From Luteibaculum oceani (GTDB taxonomy: Bacteria > Bacteroidota > Bacteroidia > Flavobacteriales_D > Luteibaculaceae), in the NCBI RefSeq assembly GCF_007995015.1, contig NZ_VORB01000004.1, forward strand, positions 124,001 through 188,000: a stretch of DNA of 64,000 bases, written 5' to 3'. Of the stretch, positions 45,876 to 55,103 are shown one piece after another (position 1 is the first letter of the stretch; each line of letters opens with the position of its first letter). A program made the translations under genes and the position numbers. The notes beneath the pieces are model-generated. The model did not search any database. It saw only the letters and a list, made by a program, of their open reading frames with translations, and was not told the DNA's origin.

Positions 45876-47264
45876 ATGGATTATGACATTATTGTTTTAG
45901 GTAGTGGTCCCGGTGGATACGTTACCGCAATTCGCGCAGCCCAATTGGGAATGAAAACTGCAGTTGTTGAGCGCGAATCTTTAGGTGGAATTTGTCTGAA
46001 TTGGGGCTGTATTCCTACCAAAGCTTTATTAAAAAGTGCATCCGTTTTCGATTATATAAATCACGCAGAGGATTACGGTATTAAAGTAAGCGGCCAGGAA
46101 GCAGATTTTGCCGCTATGGTGAAAAGAAGCCGTGGAGTTGCTGATGGAATGAGCAAGGGGATTCAGTTCTTAATGAAGAAGAACAAAATAGACGTAATTA
46201 TGGGAACTGGAAAGCTGATGAAAGGAAAGCAGCTTGAAGTTACCGACGCCGATGGAAACAAAAAGACCTACAAAGCTAAAAACATCGTAATCGCAACAGG
46301 AGCTAGATCTAGAGAACTTCCTAATCTTAAGCAAGACGGGAAATACGTTTTTGGTTATAGAGAAGCGATGACCCTACCTCAACAACCTAAAAAATTGGTT
46401 GTAGTTGGATCAGGAGCTATTGGAGTTGAATTTGCTTATTTCTACAACTCTATTGGAACCGAAGTAACTATAGTAGAATACTTACCTAACATTGTTCCTT
46501 TAGAAGACAAAGAAGTAAGTAAAGCCTTAGAAAGAAACTTCAAGAAGGCTGGTATCAACATCATGACCAACTCTTCGGTTGAGAAAGTAGATACCAACGG
46601 CGGAAAATGTAAGGTTACCGTTAAAACCAAAAAAGGCGAAGAAATTATAGAAGCCGACGCAGTTTTATCTGCGGTTGGAGTAACAGCGAACATCGAAAAC
46701 ATCGGATTAGAAGATGTAGGTATCGCTACCGACAAAGGAAAAATCCTTACCAACGATTTCTACGAAACTAACATCCCAGGTTACTACGCTATTGGAGATG
46801 TAATTCCAGGACCAGCTTTAGCCCACGTTGCTTCTGCTGAAGGAATTACTTGTGTGGAGAAAATCTCTGGAATGAACGTAGAGAAAATCGACTATAACAA
46901 CATTCCGGGTTGTACTTACTGTTTCCCAGAAGTAGCTTCGGTTGGATATACCGAAGACGCAGCGAAAGAAGCAGGATACGAGATTAAAGTGGGTAAATTC
47001 CCATTCTCAGCTTCTGGAAAGGCAAGTGCGGCCGGACATAAGGACGGATTTGTGAAGTTAATTTTCGATGCTAAGTACGGTGAATTATTAGGAGGACACA
47101 TGATAGGTGCCAACGTAACTGAAATGATTGCCGAAATAGTAGCGATAAGAAAATTAGAAACTACAGGGCACGAAATCATTAAAACCGTACACCCACACCC
47201 AACCCTTTCGGAGGCGGTAATGGAAGCAGCAGCAGCGGCTTACGACGAGGTGATACATATTTAA
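45876..47264 (+). CDS. lpdA: dihydrolipoyl dehydrogenase
   Basis: The E3 enzyme of 2-oxoacid dehydrogenase complexes. 462 residues: FAD-binding GSGPGGY (9-15), redox-active Cys40 and Cys45 in GGICLNWGCIPTK, a NAD-binding GSGAIGVEFA, and the C-terminal HPHPTLSE with the catalytic His-Glu pair. An intrinsic terminator follows. The E1/E2 genes are not in view. Confidence 0.97.
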   Translation: MDYDIIVLGSGPGGYVTAIRAAQLGMKTAVVERESLGGICLNWGCIPTKALLKSASVFDYINHAEDYGIKVSGQEADFAAMVKRSRGVADGMSKGIQFLMKKNKIDVIMGTGKLMKGKQLEVTDADGNKKTYKAKNIVIATGARSRELPNLKQDGKYVFGYREAMTLPQQPKKLVVVGSGAIGVEFAYFYNSIGTEVTIVEYLPNIVPLEDKEVSKALERNFKKAGINIMTNSSVEKVDTNGGKCKVTVKTKKGEEIIEADAVLSAVGVTANIENIGLEDVGIATDKGKILTNDFYETNIPGYYAIGDVIPGPALAHVASAEGITCVEKISGMNVEKIDYNNIPGCTYCFPEVASVGYTEDAAKEAGYEIKVGKFPFSASGKASAAGHKDGFVKLIFDAKYGELLGGHMIGANVTEMIAEIVAIRKLETTGHEIIKTVHPHPTLSEAVMEAAAAAYDEVIHI

Positions 47265-47285
47265 TCTAAAGATTATCGGATAACT

Positions 47286-47310
47286 AAAAGCGGCTTCGGC
47301 CGCTTTTTTT
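47286..47310 (+). terminator. intrinsic terminator after lpdA
   Basis: A 9-bp stem, aaaagcggc (47286-47294) with gccgctttt (47299-47307), a TTCG loop, then a run of T. Confidence 0.9.
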
Positions 47311-47696
47311 GTTTTTGGGTGCACCACAGAAAAGCACGGAGGTTTTTTTTCTTCGAAGCATTCGGTCGCCGAGTGATCCCGCGGTGAGCGGGATTGTATC
47401 GAGGCGCACCACAGATTACACAGATTAACACAGATTATTTTTGATGAGGGATTGGAGATTAAGGATTAACTGGTCGCCCTATTCATTCCTGGTAATACAC
47501 GCAAATCATTCTCCGAAGCTCGTAGTCTGAGCGAAGTTGGAGACAGCTCCCCTTCATCCCTTCATCCCTTCATCCCCTCTTCCTTTCATCCCTTCATCCT
47601 TTCATCCTCCCTTAGGATTCCTTGCTTTTTAAGCGATTCGTAAGCTTGTATTAACGAATTCTTATATCTTGGCGCGGCTTAGAAATCAGGACCTAC
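47311..47696. repeat. intergenic repeat region with hairpin element, copy 4
   Basis: No gene is seen. A stem-loop of the same build as in the 6.4-7.7 kb array is at 47367-47406: outer CGCC/GGCG, conserved GAGTG and TGTATCGA, inner ATCCCGC/GCGGGAT. It lies between two copies of gcaccacaga. Next is cagattacacagattaacacag, a short word seen in many bacteria, and a ttcatccc minisatellite at 47545-47612. No clear promoter for the next gene was found. Confidence 0.7.
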
Positions 47697-49874
47697 ATGA
47701 GAAAATTATCATTGCTTTTTAGCTTGTTGCTGTGTGTTACACTGACGGCGCAAGACAAACAGCTTAGCCTAGAAGATATTTGGGCTTCAGGAAAATTTAG
47801 ATCCCAAGGCATATCGGGTATACTTCCTGCCAACAACGGATCTAACTACACCGCAATAACCATGGGCGACGAAGGGCCTGAAATTGCTACCTTCTCGTAC
47901 AAAACCCAAAAGAAAATTGGTACGGTTATTACTCAAACTCAGGCTCGCTACGAGGGCGAAAATCTTTCCCTTTATGGCTACGAATTCTCTAAAGACGAAA
48001 AGAAATTAATTCTCGGGAAAGATGTGGAAAGCATTTACCGAAGAAGCTCTAAGGGCCACTATTTTGTGGTGGATGTTGCTTCCAAGGAAATCAAGCCCAT
48101 CTCCGATGCCGAAAAAGGAAAAATCAGCCATCCAACTTTTTCTCCAAACGGGAAAAAAATTGCTTTTGTAAGAACGAATAATTTATACATCGTAGACCTT
48201 AACACTGGCGAAGAATCTCAAATAACCACAGACGGTGAATGGAATAAGGTCATTAACGGTATGTGTGATTGGGTTTATGAAGAAGAATTTTCTTTTACCA
48301 AAGCTTTTTTCTGGTCACCTGATAACCAATACCTTGCGTTCTACCGATTTAACGAGGAACAGGTACCAACGTACACCATGCGCTATTACAAGGCGTTATA
48401 TCCGGAGCTTTATTCGTTTAAATACCCAAAAGCAGGAGAGAAAAATGCTATAGTATCGATTCACATTTATAACACGGTAGACAAGCAAATGGTAGATGCC
48501 AAAATTGGGGAAGAGCAAGACCAATACATCCCAAGATTGAAGTGGATACCTGGAATTAACCGCTTGTGTGCATACCGTATGAATCGCTTACAAAACAAGC
48601 TAGAGTTACTTAACATTGATCCAAGCACAGGAGATAGCCGTGTATTCTATAAGGAAGAGTCTGCTACTTACGTAGAAGTAACCGACGACCTTCTATTTAC
48701 AGAAGACGGGCAACGTTTTTATATCACTTCGGAAAAAGAGGGATATAACCAAATATATGCCTACCACACTTCTGGAAAACCCATTAGCAAATTAACCACC
48801 GACAAATGGGATGTTACCAGTGTTTATGGTTTGGACAACAGCGGTTACATTTATTTTCAAGCGGCCGCCATTAAGCCCTACCAAAGGGAAATCTATAAAA
48901 TGAGCACCCGCTCTAAAAAACTAATCCGCTTAACCCCAGAAAATGGATATAGCACAGCAGATTTCTCCAGCGATTTCTCATACATGATTCACCACTACCG
49001 CTCCGCAAACCAACCTGAGAAAGTATTTCTGAAAAACAACAAAGGGAGAAACATCAAACTACTTGAAGGAAATGAAGACTTGGCCAACAAACTGGCTGAA
49101 TATAACTTAAGTCCAAAGGAGTTTTTTACGTTTACCACCGAGCGCAAGCAAGAGCTATATGGCTACATGATAAAGCCTGAAAACTTCGACGAAAATAAGG
49201 AGTATCCAGTATTTATGACCTGCTACAATGGCCCTGGAATAAACCGTGTAAACGACTATTGGGAAGGCGCCAACCAGTTATGGTTACAATACCTAGCCCA
49301 AGAAGGTTATTTAGTGGTATGTGTAGACGGTAGAGGTACAGGTTATCGCGGTGCAGATTTTAAGAAATGTACTTATAAGCAACTTGGAAAATTAGAAACC
49401 GAGGATCAAATTTCTGCAGCGAAATGGGTTGGAAAACTGCCTTATGCCGATGCCAATAGAATTTCAATGCAAGGATGGTCTTACGGCGGTTACATGACCC
49501 TATTGTGTTTAACCAAAGGTGCTGATGTTTTTGCGGCAGGAATATCTGTAGCACCCGTTACCAACTGGAGATTCTATGACACCATCTACACCGAACGCTA
49601 CATGGCCTTACCCCAAGAAAATGGTAAAGGATATGACGACAACAGTCCGCTTTCTCACGCAGAGAAATTAGAGGATCCGTTGTTGCTAGTACATGGGTCT
49701 GGAGATGATAATGTACATGTTCAAAACACCTTTGAAATGGTGGAAGCCTTGGTGCAAGCCAACAAAGACTTCGATCAGTTTATTTACCCAAACAAAAACC
49801 ACGGAATTTATGGTGGAAACACGCGATTGCACCTATTTTCCAAAATGGAAAAATTCTTAAAAGAAAATCTATAA
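47697..49874 (+). CDS. S9 family dipeptidyl peptidase IV-like protein
   Basis: 725 residues with a signal peptide (LSLLFSLLLCVTLTAQ). The N-terminal beta-propeller has VYEEEFSFTKAFFWSPD, the double-Glu substrate site of DPP-IV. The C-terminal alpha/beta hydrolase has the triad Ser595 (GWSYGGY), Asp670 (GSGDDN) and His702 (NHGIYGG). It should remove X-Pro or X-Ala dipeptides in the periplasm or at the surface. Two POT peptide transporters follow directly, which fits uptake of its products. Confidence 0.95.
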   Translation: MRKLSLLFSLLLCVTLTAQDKQLSLEDIWASGKFRSQGISGILPANNGSNYTAITMGDEGPEIATFSYKTQKKIGTVITQTQARYEGENLSLYGYEFSKDEKKLILGKDVESIYRRSSKGHYFVVDVASKEIKPISDAEKGKISHPTFSPNGKKIAFVRTNNLYIVDLNTGEESQITTDGEWNKVINGMCDWVYEEEFSFTKAFFWSPDNQYLAFYRFNEEQVPTYTMRYYKALYPELYSFKYPKAGEKNAIVSIHIYNTVDKQMVDAKIGEEQDQYIPRLKWIPGINRLCAYRMNRLQNKLELLNIDPSTGDSRVFYKEESATYVEVTDDLLFTEDGQRFYITSEKEGYNQIYAYHTSGKPISKLTTDKWDVTSVYGLDNSGYIYFQAAAIKPYQREIYKMSTRSKKLIRLTPENGYSTADFSSDFSYMIHHYRSANQPEKVFLKNNKGRNIKLLEGNEDLANKLAEYNLSPKEFFTFTTERKQELYGYMIKPENFDENKEYPVFMTCYNGPGINRVNDYWEGANQLWLQYLAQEGYLVVCVDGRGTGYRGADFKKCTYKQLGKLETEDQISAAKWVGKLPYADANRISMQGWSYGGYMTLLCLTKGADVFAAGISVAPVTNWRFYDTIYTERYMALPQENGKGYDDNSPLSHAEKLEDPLLLVHGSGDDNVHVQNTFEMVEALVQANKDFDQFIYPNKNHGIYGGNTRLHLFSKMEKFLKENL

Positions 49875-49895
49875 CAAAAACCATAAGCCTAGAAT

Positions 49896-51242
49896 ATGTC
49901 AAACATAACTACCAACAACTCAGGAGAGCTATTTGGACACCCTAAGGGGCTATTCATTCTCTTCTTTACCGAATTATGGGAGCGCTTTTCATACTATGGA
50001 ATGCGTGCAATTCTTGTTCTATTTATTTACTCATCTATATCTGATGGAGGAATGGGTTGGACCAAAGAGGAAGCTCTAGGTCTTTACGGATGGTATACCA
50101 TGCTGGTTTACCTAATGTCTATTCCCGGAGGTTTACTTGCCGACCGATTAGTGGGTCAGAAAAAGGCAGTAATGATAGGTGGAGTATTGTTATGTGCAGG
50201 GCACTTGGTACTGGCGGTACCTGGACAAGCTGCATTCTTCGCAGGTCTTACGCTTATTGTACTGGGTGTAGGTGCGCTTAAGCCCAACATTTCTACCATG
50301 GTTGGAGGCCTTTATAAAAAAGGAGACATCCGCCGCGACAAAGGATTTACCATTTTCTATATCGGAATAAACATTGGTGCTTTCCTTTCGAGTATTTCTG
50401 TGGCTTATGTTGCCGAACTTTACGGTTGGCACTATGGATTTGGTCTGGCTGGAATTGGAATGATAGTTGGGCAAATCGTATACGTTTGGGGGCAAAAATT
50501 CCTAAAGGGAGTTGGAGACTTTATCCCGAAAAAATCTGAATCTGGAGAGGACAACAGAAAAGCCCTTACCAAAGTTGAAAAAGATAGAATGCTGGTGCTA
50601 TTCTTATCCTTCATTATCATTATTGTTTTCTGGGGTGCATTTGAGCAAGCTGGTGGTTTGATGAATATCTACACCAACGAAAAAATTGATAGAACCATTT
50701 TTGGAACCGAAATTCCGGCGGGAGTATTCCAATCGGTTAACTCTTTCTTTATCATGACATTTGGAACCTTGGTTGCAGCTTATTGGGCTAAGAGAAGAAT
50801 AAAAGGACTTGAAGAGTCATCATTATTCAAGATGGCTATTGGTACCATAATTATGGGAACTGGATTTATTATGATGACCGCTGCTGCTGTAGATGCCGAC
50901 GCTTCTACCGACGGAAAAGGAGCATTGATTTGGTTAATACTAGCGTATTTCCTTCATACCATTGGAGAACTTTGCGCCTCTCCGGTAGCGCTTTCCTTTA
51001 TTACTAAACTGGCTCCGGTAAAATATGCTTCATTTATGATGGGAGCTTACTTTGCTGCCACTGGATTGGGGAATAAAGTAGCAGGATTACTAGGAGAATA
51101 CTCAGCAAGCTGGGGGGAACTAGAAACATTTACTGGAATAGCAATATTCGCCATTCTATTTGGTGTGGTATTAATTCTAGCACTTAAACCACTGAAGAGA
51201 TTAACTCACGGTGCCGAAGACGGTGAAGCAGAAGTAGCTTAA
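49896..51242 (+). CDS. POT/PTR-family peptide transporter
   Basis: 448 residues, about 12 helices. The start FFTELWERFSYYGMRAILVLF is the PTR2 signature with the ExxER motif, followed by GGLLADRLVGQKKA. It is a proton-coupled symporter of di- and tripeptides in the inner membrane. It lies 21 bp after the peptidase gene, in one operon with the next transporter. Confidence 0.93.
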   Translation: MSNITTNNSGELFGHPKGLFILFFTELWERFSYYGMRAILVLFIYSSISDGGMGWTKEEALGLYGWYTMLVYLMSIPGGLLADRLVGQKKAVMIGGVLLCAGHLVLAVPGQAAFFAGLTLIVLGVGALKPNISTMVGGLYKKGDIRRDKGFTIFYIGINIGAFLSSISVAYVAELYGWHYGFGLAGIGMIVGQIVYVWGQKFLKGVGDFIPKKSESGEDNRKALTKVEKDRMLVLFLSFIIIIVFWGAFEQAGGLMNIYTNEKIDRTIFGTEIPAGVFQSVNSFFIMTFGTLVAAYWAKRRIKGLEESSLFKMAIGTIIMGTGFIMMTAAAVDADASTDGKGALIWLILAYFLHTIGELCASPVALSFITKLAPVKYASFMMGAYFAATGLGNKVAGLLGEYSASWGELETFTGIAIFAILFGVVLILALKPLKRLTHGAEDGEAEVA

Positions 51243-51256
51243 CGAATCAAAACCCT

Positions 51257-53008
51257 ATGAATAATTTGCGTTTTGGCGGTTCCGATGTTAACCAAAAGTT
51301 GGTTCTCGGACATCCATCTGGATTATTTATCCTGTTCTTTACGGAAATGTGGGAGCGCTTCTCATACTATGGAATGCGCGCCCTCTTCGTACTGTTTCTT
51401 ACCTCCTCATTATTGGACGGCGGTTGGGGTTGGCCACGAGAACACGCGCTAGCCCTTTATGGAACCTACACCTCCCTAGTATATCTTACGCCTATTTTAG
51501 GTGGCTTTATTGCAGATCGATTTACAGGGTATAAATGGGCGGTAATAGCGGGAGCAATTATTATGACCGCTGGGCATGCCTCCATGGCCATAGAAATCCA
51601 CCCTTTCTTTATGTACATGGGGCTTTTCCTCCTTGTGGCTGGAAATGGATTCTTTAAACCCAACATGACCTCCATTATTTCGGAGATGTACAAAGACCAT
51701 GAGGATAAAAAAGATGGCGCCTTCACCATTTATTACATGGGTGTAAATGCCGGTGCCTTCCTTGGAATTATGCTCTGCGGTTATATTGGAGAAAAAGTTG
51801 GCTGGAGCTGGGGCTTTGGTTTAGCAGGTATCTTTATGTTCTTCGGTATGCTACAATTTTATTTAGCACAAAGCATCTTTGGAGAAATAGGCAACAAGCC
51901 ACTGAAAACAAAATCTTCTGAAGTAAAAGTTCCAGAAGGTGACAAACTAAACCCATTTACCAAGCTGGATTTAATCTTTGTTGCCGTATGTTCATTAATT
52001 GGACTGGTTTGGATTATCGACGACCCGGTATCAACCATTAGCGGGTTTACCATTTTTAACTTTGAATTTGCCGGTTATCCCGGTGCCACCGTTGCCATTG
52101 TTTTGGCTGTATTGCTATTCTTTGTGCTAGTGGTTTCCAGGATTATTCGCTATACCCCAAAGGTGAGAGATAGGATGATAGCCGTTGCTATATTTTCCTT
52201 CTTTACAGTATTCTTTTGGGCCGCTTTCGAGCAGGCTGGAGGGTCCATGACCATCTTTGCCCGAGATTATACCAATCGTTTACTCACTGGAAATGGCGCT
52301 GTAATATTCGATGTATTCAATACCCTGCTTACCGTGGTTCCGCTCGGAATTATCACTTGGGTTATTGCTAAGTTATTCCAACAAACATATGGCGCCTACA
52401 AGGGTGCAAGTGCAGCACTGGCCACTAGTTTTATTATTATCTGGGGAATAGTTATATGGATGCTAGTAAAGGAGTTATCCAACCCAGAAACAGAGGTAGC
52501 TGCCTCTTGGTTTGGAATATTAAATTCCTTCTTCATCATATCTTTTGCTCCATTATTCTCAAAAATTTGGGAAAGCAAATACAACCCATCGGCATCAGTT
52601 AAATATGCCTTGGGATTGATATTATTGGGAATTGGATTCGGAGCATTGGCTTTTGGAGCATCAGGAATACCAACGGGAGCGCAAACTGCATCGGTAAGTA
52701 TGATTTGGTTAATTCTTGCCTACTTATTTCACACCCTTGGTGAACTCTGTTTATCTCCTGTTGGATTATCCTACCTGAGTAAACTAGTTCCAGCTAGAAT
52801 GATAGGCTTGATGTTTGGAGTATACTACTTGGCCATAGCCATTGGTAACAAGGTAGCTGGAACCATGGGATCAAAAATCGATGCTTTAACTGAAGAATAC
52901 TCGTTGAGTTTCTTCTTTTTGATTTTCTTAATCGTACCTGCTGCGGGAGGGGTTCTCATGATTATTTTAAACCCTGTGATGAAAAAATTAATGCACGGCG
53001 TTAGATAG
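51257..53008 (+). CDS. POT/PTR-family peptide transporter, longer paralog
   Basis: 583 residues, about 14 helices, with FFTEMWERFSYYGMRALFVLF and GGFIADRFTGYKWA. It is a diverged paralog of the preceding gene with about 135 extra residues, mainly a loop and added helices in the middle (about 215-310). Substrate preference may differ. It ends just before a hairpin at 53024-53054. Confidence 0.92.
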   Translation: MNNLRFGGSDVNQKLVLGHPSGLFILFFTEMWERFSYYGMRALFVLFLTSSLLDGGWGWPREHALALYGTYTSLVYLTPILGGFIADRFTGYKWAVIAGAIIMTAGHASMAIEIHPFFMYMGLFLLVAGNGFFKPNMTSIISEMYKDHEDKKDGAFTIYYMGVNAGAFLGIMLCGYIGEKVGWSWGFGLAGIFMFFGMLQFYLAQSIFGEIGNKPLKTKSSEVKVPEGDKLNPFTKLDLIFVAVCSLIGLVWIIDDPVSTISGFTIFNFEFAGYPGATVAIVLAVLLFFVLVVSRIIRYTPKVRDRMIAVAIFSFFTVFFWAAFEQAGGSMTIFARDYTNRLLTGNGAVIFDVFNTLLTVVPLGIITWVIAKLFQQTYGAYKGASAALATSFIIIWGIVIWMLVKELSNPETEVAASWFGILNSFFIISFAPLFSKIWESKYNPSASVKYALGLILLGIGFGALAFGASGIPTGAQTASVSMIWLILAYLFHTLGELCLSPVGLSYLSKLVPARMIGLMFGVYYLAIAIGNKVAGTMGSKIDALTEEYSLSFFFLIFLIVPAAGGVLMIILNPVMKKLMHGVR

Positions 53009-53023
53009 TCTGTGTTAAATGCA

Positions 53024-53054
53024 GTTAAAGGGAGAACCGCTAACTCCCTTTAAC
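53024..53054 (+). terminator. hairpin after the peptide-transporter genes
   Basis: A perfect 11-bp inverted repeat, gttaaagggag (53024-53034) with ctccctttaac (53044-53054), loop 9 bases. No strong T-run follows, so it may be a pause or mRNA-protecting structure rather than a full terminator. Confidence 0.6.
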
Positions 53055-53092
53055 AAATTGCCACCTTAAATTTGTACCAAATAGTGATGTTC

Positions 53093-53629
53093 ATGAAAAG
53101 TTTATTGTTAACCATCTTCACCTGCCTAATTCTGGGACCTGTTTTTGGACAGATGCAAAATCCAGAGATTAATTGGATTACGATGAATGAGCTAGAGCAA
53201 GCTCAGAAAAAGGCTCCAAAAAAGGTTTTGATAGATGTATACACCTCCTGGTGTGGACCCTGTAAAATGATGTTGAAAAACACCTTTCACAATCCAGAGG
53301 TTGTAGATTACGTAAACGACAACTTCCACGCGGTAAAATTTAACGCAGAAGGTAACCAAGTGGTTAATTTTAAAGGATACGAATTTGCGAACCCGGGTTA
53401 TGACCCAAATCGCCGAGGGCGCAATGCAACCCATGATTTAGCATTGGCCATTGCACCAAGCCAAGGCAGAATTGCTTATCCAACGATTGTATACATGGAT
53501 GAGGATTTGAGCATCATTTTCCCAGTACAGGGATACATGCAGCCTCAACAAATAATGCCACTTCTATCTTACGTAAGCTCCGACGCATACAAATCTCAGA
53601 GCTACGAAGAATACAAGAGTGCAGAGTAG
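53093..53629 (+). CDS. exported thioredoxin-fold protein
   Basis: 178 residues from ATG 53093 (a longer frame uses TTG 53072 or ATG 53087): a signal peptide (LLLTIFTCLILGPVFG), then a thioredoxin domain with DVYTSWCGPCKMM, redox pair Cys54/Cys57. It should act as a periplasmic thiol oxidoreductase. Similar to DUF255/thioredoxin-like proteins that shuttle electrons in the periplasm; the partner is unknown. Confidence 0.85.
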   Translation: MKSLLLTIFTCLILGPVFGQMQNPEINWITMNELEQAQKKAPKKVLIDVYTSWCGPCKMMLKNTFHNPEVVDYVNDNFHAVKFNAEGNQVVNFKGYEFANPGYDPNRRGRNATHDLALAIAPSQGRIAYPTIVYMDEDLSIIFPVQGYMQPQQIMPLLSYVSSDAYKSQSYEEYKSAE

Positions 53630-53661
53630 GTTCAGATAATTTTAACGTTTTTCTATAATTT

Positions 53662-53697
53662 GAGGGGATGGGTGAATACGCCTTATCCCCTTTTCTT
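53662..53697 (+). terminator. probable intrinsic terminator
   Basis: aggggat (53663-53669) pairs with atcccct (53685-53691), followed by ttttcttt. It sits between the thioredoxin-like gene and gltA. Confidence 0.6.
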
Positions 53698-53745
53698 TAT
53701 ATATTTACGCGACTTTTATCCAACCATAGATATAGATAGAAAACA

Positions 53746-55032
53746 ATGAGTGAAATTGCCAAGATCCAATTAGGAGGAAACGAGTATGAATTGCCCGTAA
53801 TTACGGGAACTGAGGATGAGAAAGCCATTGACATTGCCAAGTTAAGAGGGCAAAGTGGCTACATTACATTGGATCCGGGTTTTAAAAACACAGGCTCAAC
53901 TGAGAGTGCAATTACTTTTTTAGATGGTGAGAAAGGAATTCTTCGTTATAGAGGTTATCCTATCGAGCAACTTGCAGAGCATTCGAACTTTATCGAGGTA
54001 GCTTACCTACTTATCAATGGAAAGCTTCCAAACCGTCACGAGCTTGACCAATTCCAGGGAACCATTAACAGACATTCCCTTGTACATGAAAACATGAAGT
54101 TAATGTTGCAAGCATTCCCAGCGCATGCGCACCCAATGGGAGTTCTTTCTTCTTTAATGGCTTCATTAAGTACTTTTTATCCGGAGTCTCAAAATCCACA
54201 TAGAGCACCTGAAATGGTAAACCTTACCATTATTAGATTGCTTTCTAAAATGCCTACGCTAGCAGCTATGGCACACAGAAACAGCAGTGGAGCTCCAATT
54301 ATGTACCCTAAAAACTCTTTAGGTTACCTAGAAAACTTCTTATACATGATGTTCGGTATGCCAACCGAAGAATTCAGTATAGACCCTGTAATCGTTGATG
54401 CTTTAGATAAACTATTAATTCTTCACGCAGACCACGAGCAAAACTGCTCTACTTCTACTGTGAGAATAGTAGGATCTTCTCAAGCCAACCTATATTCATC
54501 TATTTCTGCTGGTGTTTCTGCACTTTGGGGACCACTTCACGGTGGAGCTAACCAAGCGGTTATCGAAATGCTAGAGAATATCAAGGCCGACGGTGGTAAC
54601 ATCGAAAAATGGATTGATAAAGCAAAAGATAAGGATGATTCGTTTAGATTAATGGGCTTCGGTCACCGTGTTTACAAAAACTTCGACCCTAGAGCTAAAA
54701 TCATTAAGAAAGCTGCAGACGACGTTCTCAACAAATTAGGAATTAACGATCCTGTTTTAGAAATCGCGAAGAAACTAGAAGAAATTGCTCTTCAAGATGA
54801 GTATTTCGTGCAGCGTAATCTGTATCCAAACGTAGACTTCTACTCGGGTATCATTTACAGAGCTCTTGGTATTCCAACTGAGATGTTCACAGTAATGTTT
54901 GCTCTTGGTCGTCTTCCAGGTTGGATTGCACAGTGGAAAGAAATGACAGAAAGAAAAGAGCCTATCGGACGTCCACGTCAAGTGTACATCGGAGAAAACG
55001 TAAGAGATTACGTTCACATGGCCGACAGATAG
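53746..55032 (+). CDS. gltA: citrate synthase
   Basis: 428 residues of the type II hexameric citrate synthase: LHGGANQAVIEM with the active-site His, GFGHRVYKNFDPRA and HADHEQNCSTSTVR. It condenses acetyl-CoA and oxaloacetate, the entry to the TCA cycle. ATG 53746. A strong terminator follows. Confidence 0.97.
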   Translation: MSEIAKIQLGGNEYELPVITGTEDEKAIDIAKLRGQSGYITLDPGFKNTGSTESAITFLDGEKGILRYRGYPIEQLAEHSNFIEVAYLLINGKLPNRHELDQFQGTINRHSLVHENMKLMLQAFPAHAHPMGVLSSLMASLSTFYPESQNPHRAPEMVNLTIIRLLSKMPTLAAMAHRNSSGAPIMYPKNSLGYLENFLYMMFGMPTEEFSIDPVIVDALDKLLILHADHEQNCSTSTVRIVGSSQANLYSSISAGVSALWGPLHGGANQAVIEMLENIKADGGNIEKWIDKAKDKDDSFRLMGFGHRVYKNFDPRAKIIKKAADDVLNKLGINDPVLEIAKKLEEIALQDEYFVQRNLYPNVDFYSGIIYRALGIPTEMFTVMFALGRLPGWIAQWKEMTERKEPIGRPRQVYIGENVRDYVHMADR

Positions 55033-55053
55033 TCAAATATTTAAATTCATAAA

Positions 55054-55086
55054 AAAAACCGCTTCGAAATCGAAGCGGTTTTTTTG
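55054..55086. terminator. bidirectional intrinsic terminator
   Basis: aaaaccgcttcg pairs with cgaagcggtttt (about 55055-55082), flanked by A-run and T-run, so it can end both gltA (plus) and the convergent giant protease gene (minus). Confidence 0.88.
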
Positions 55087-55103
55087 TGTCCAGTAAATCT
55101 GTA

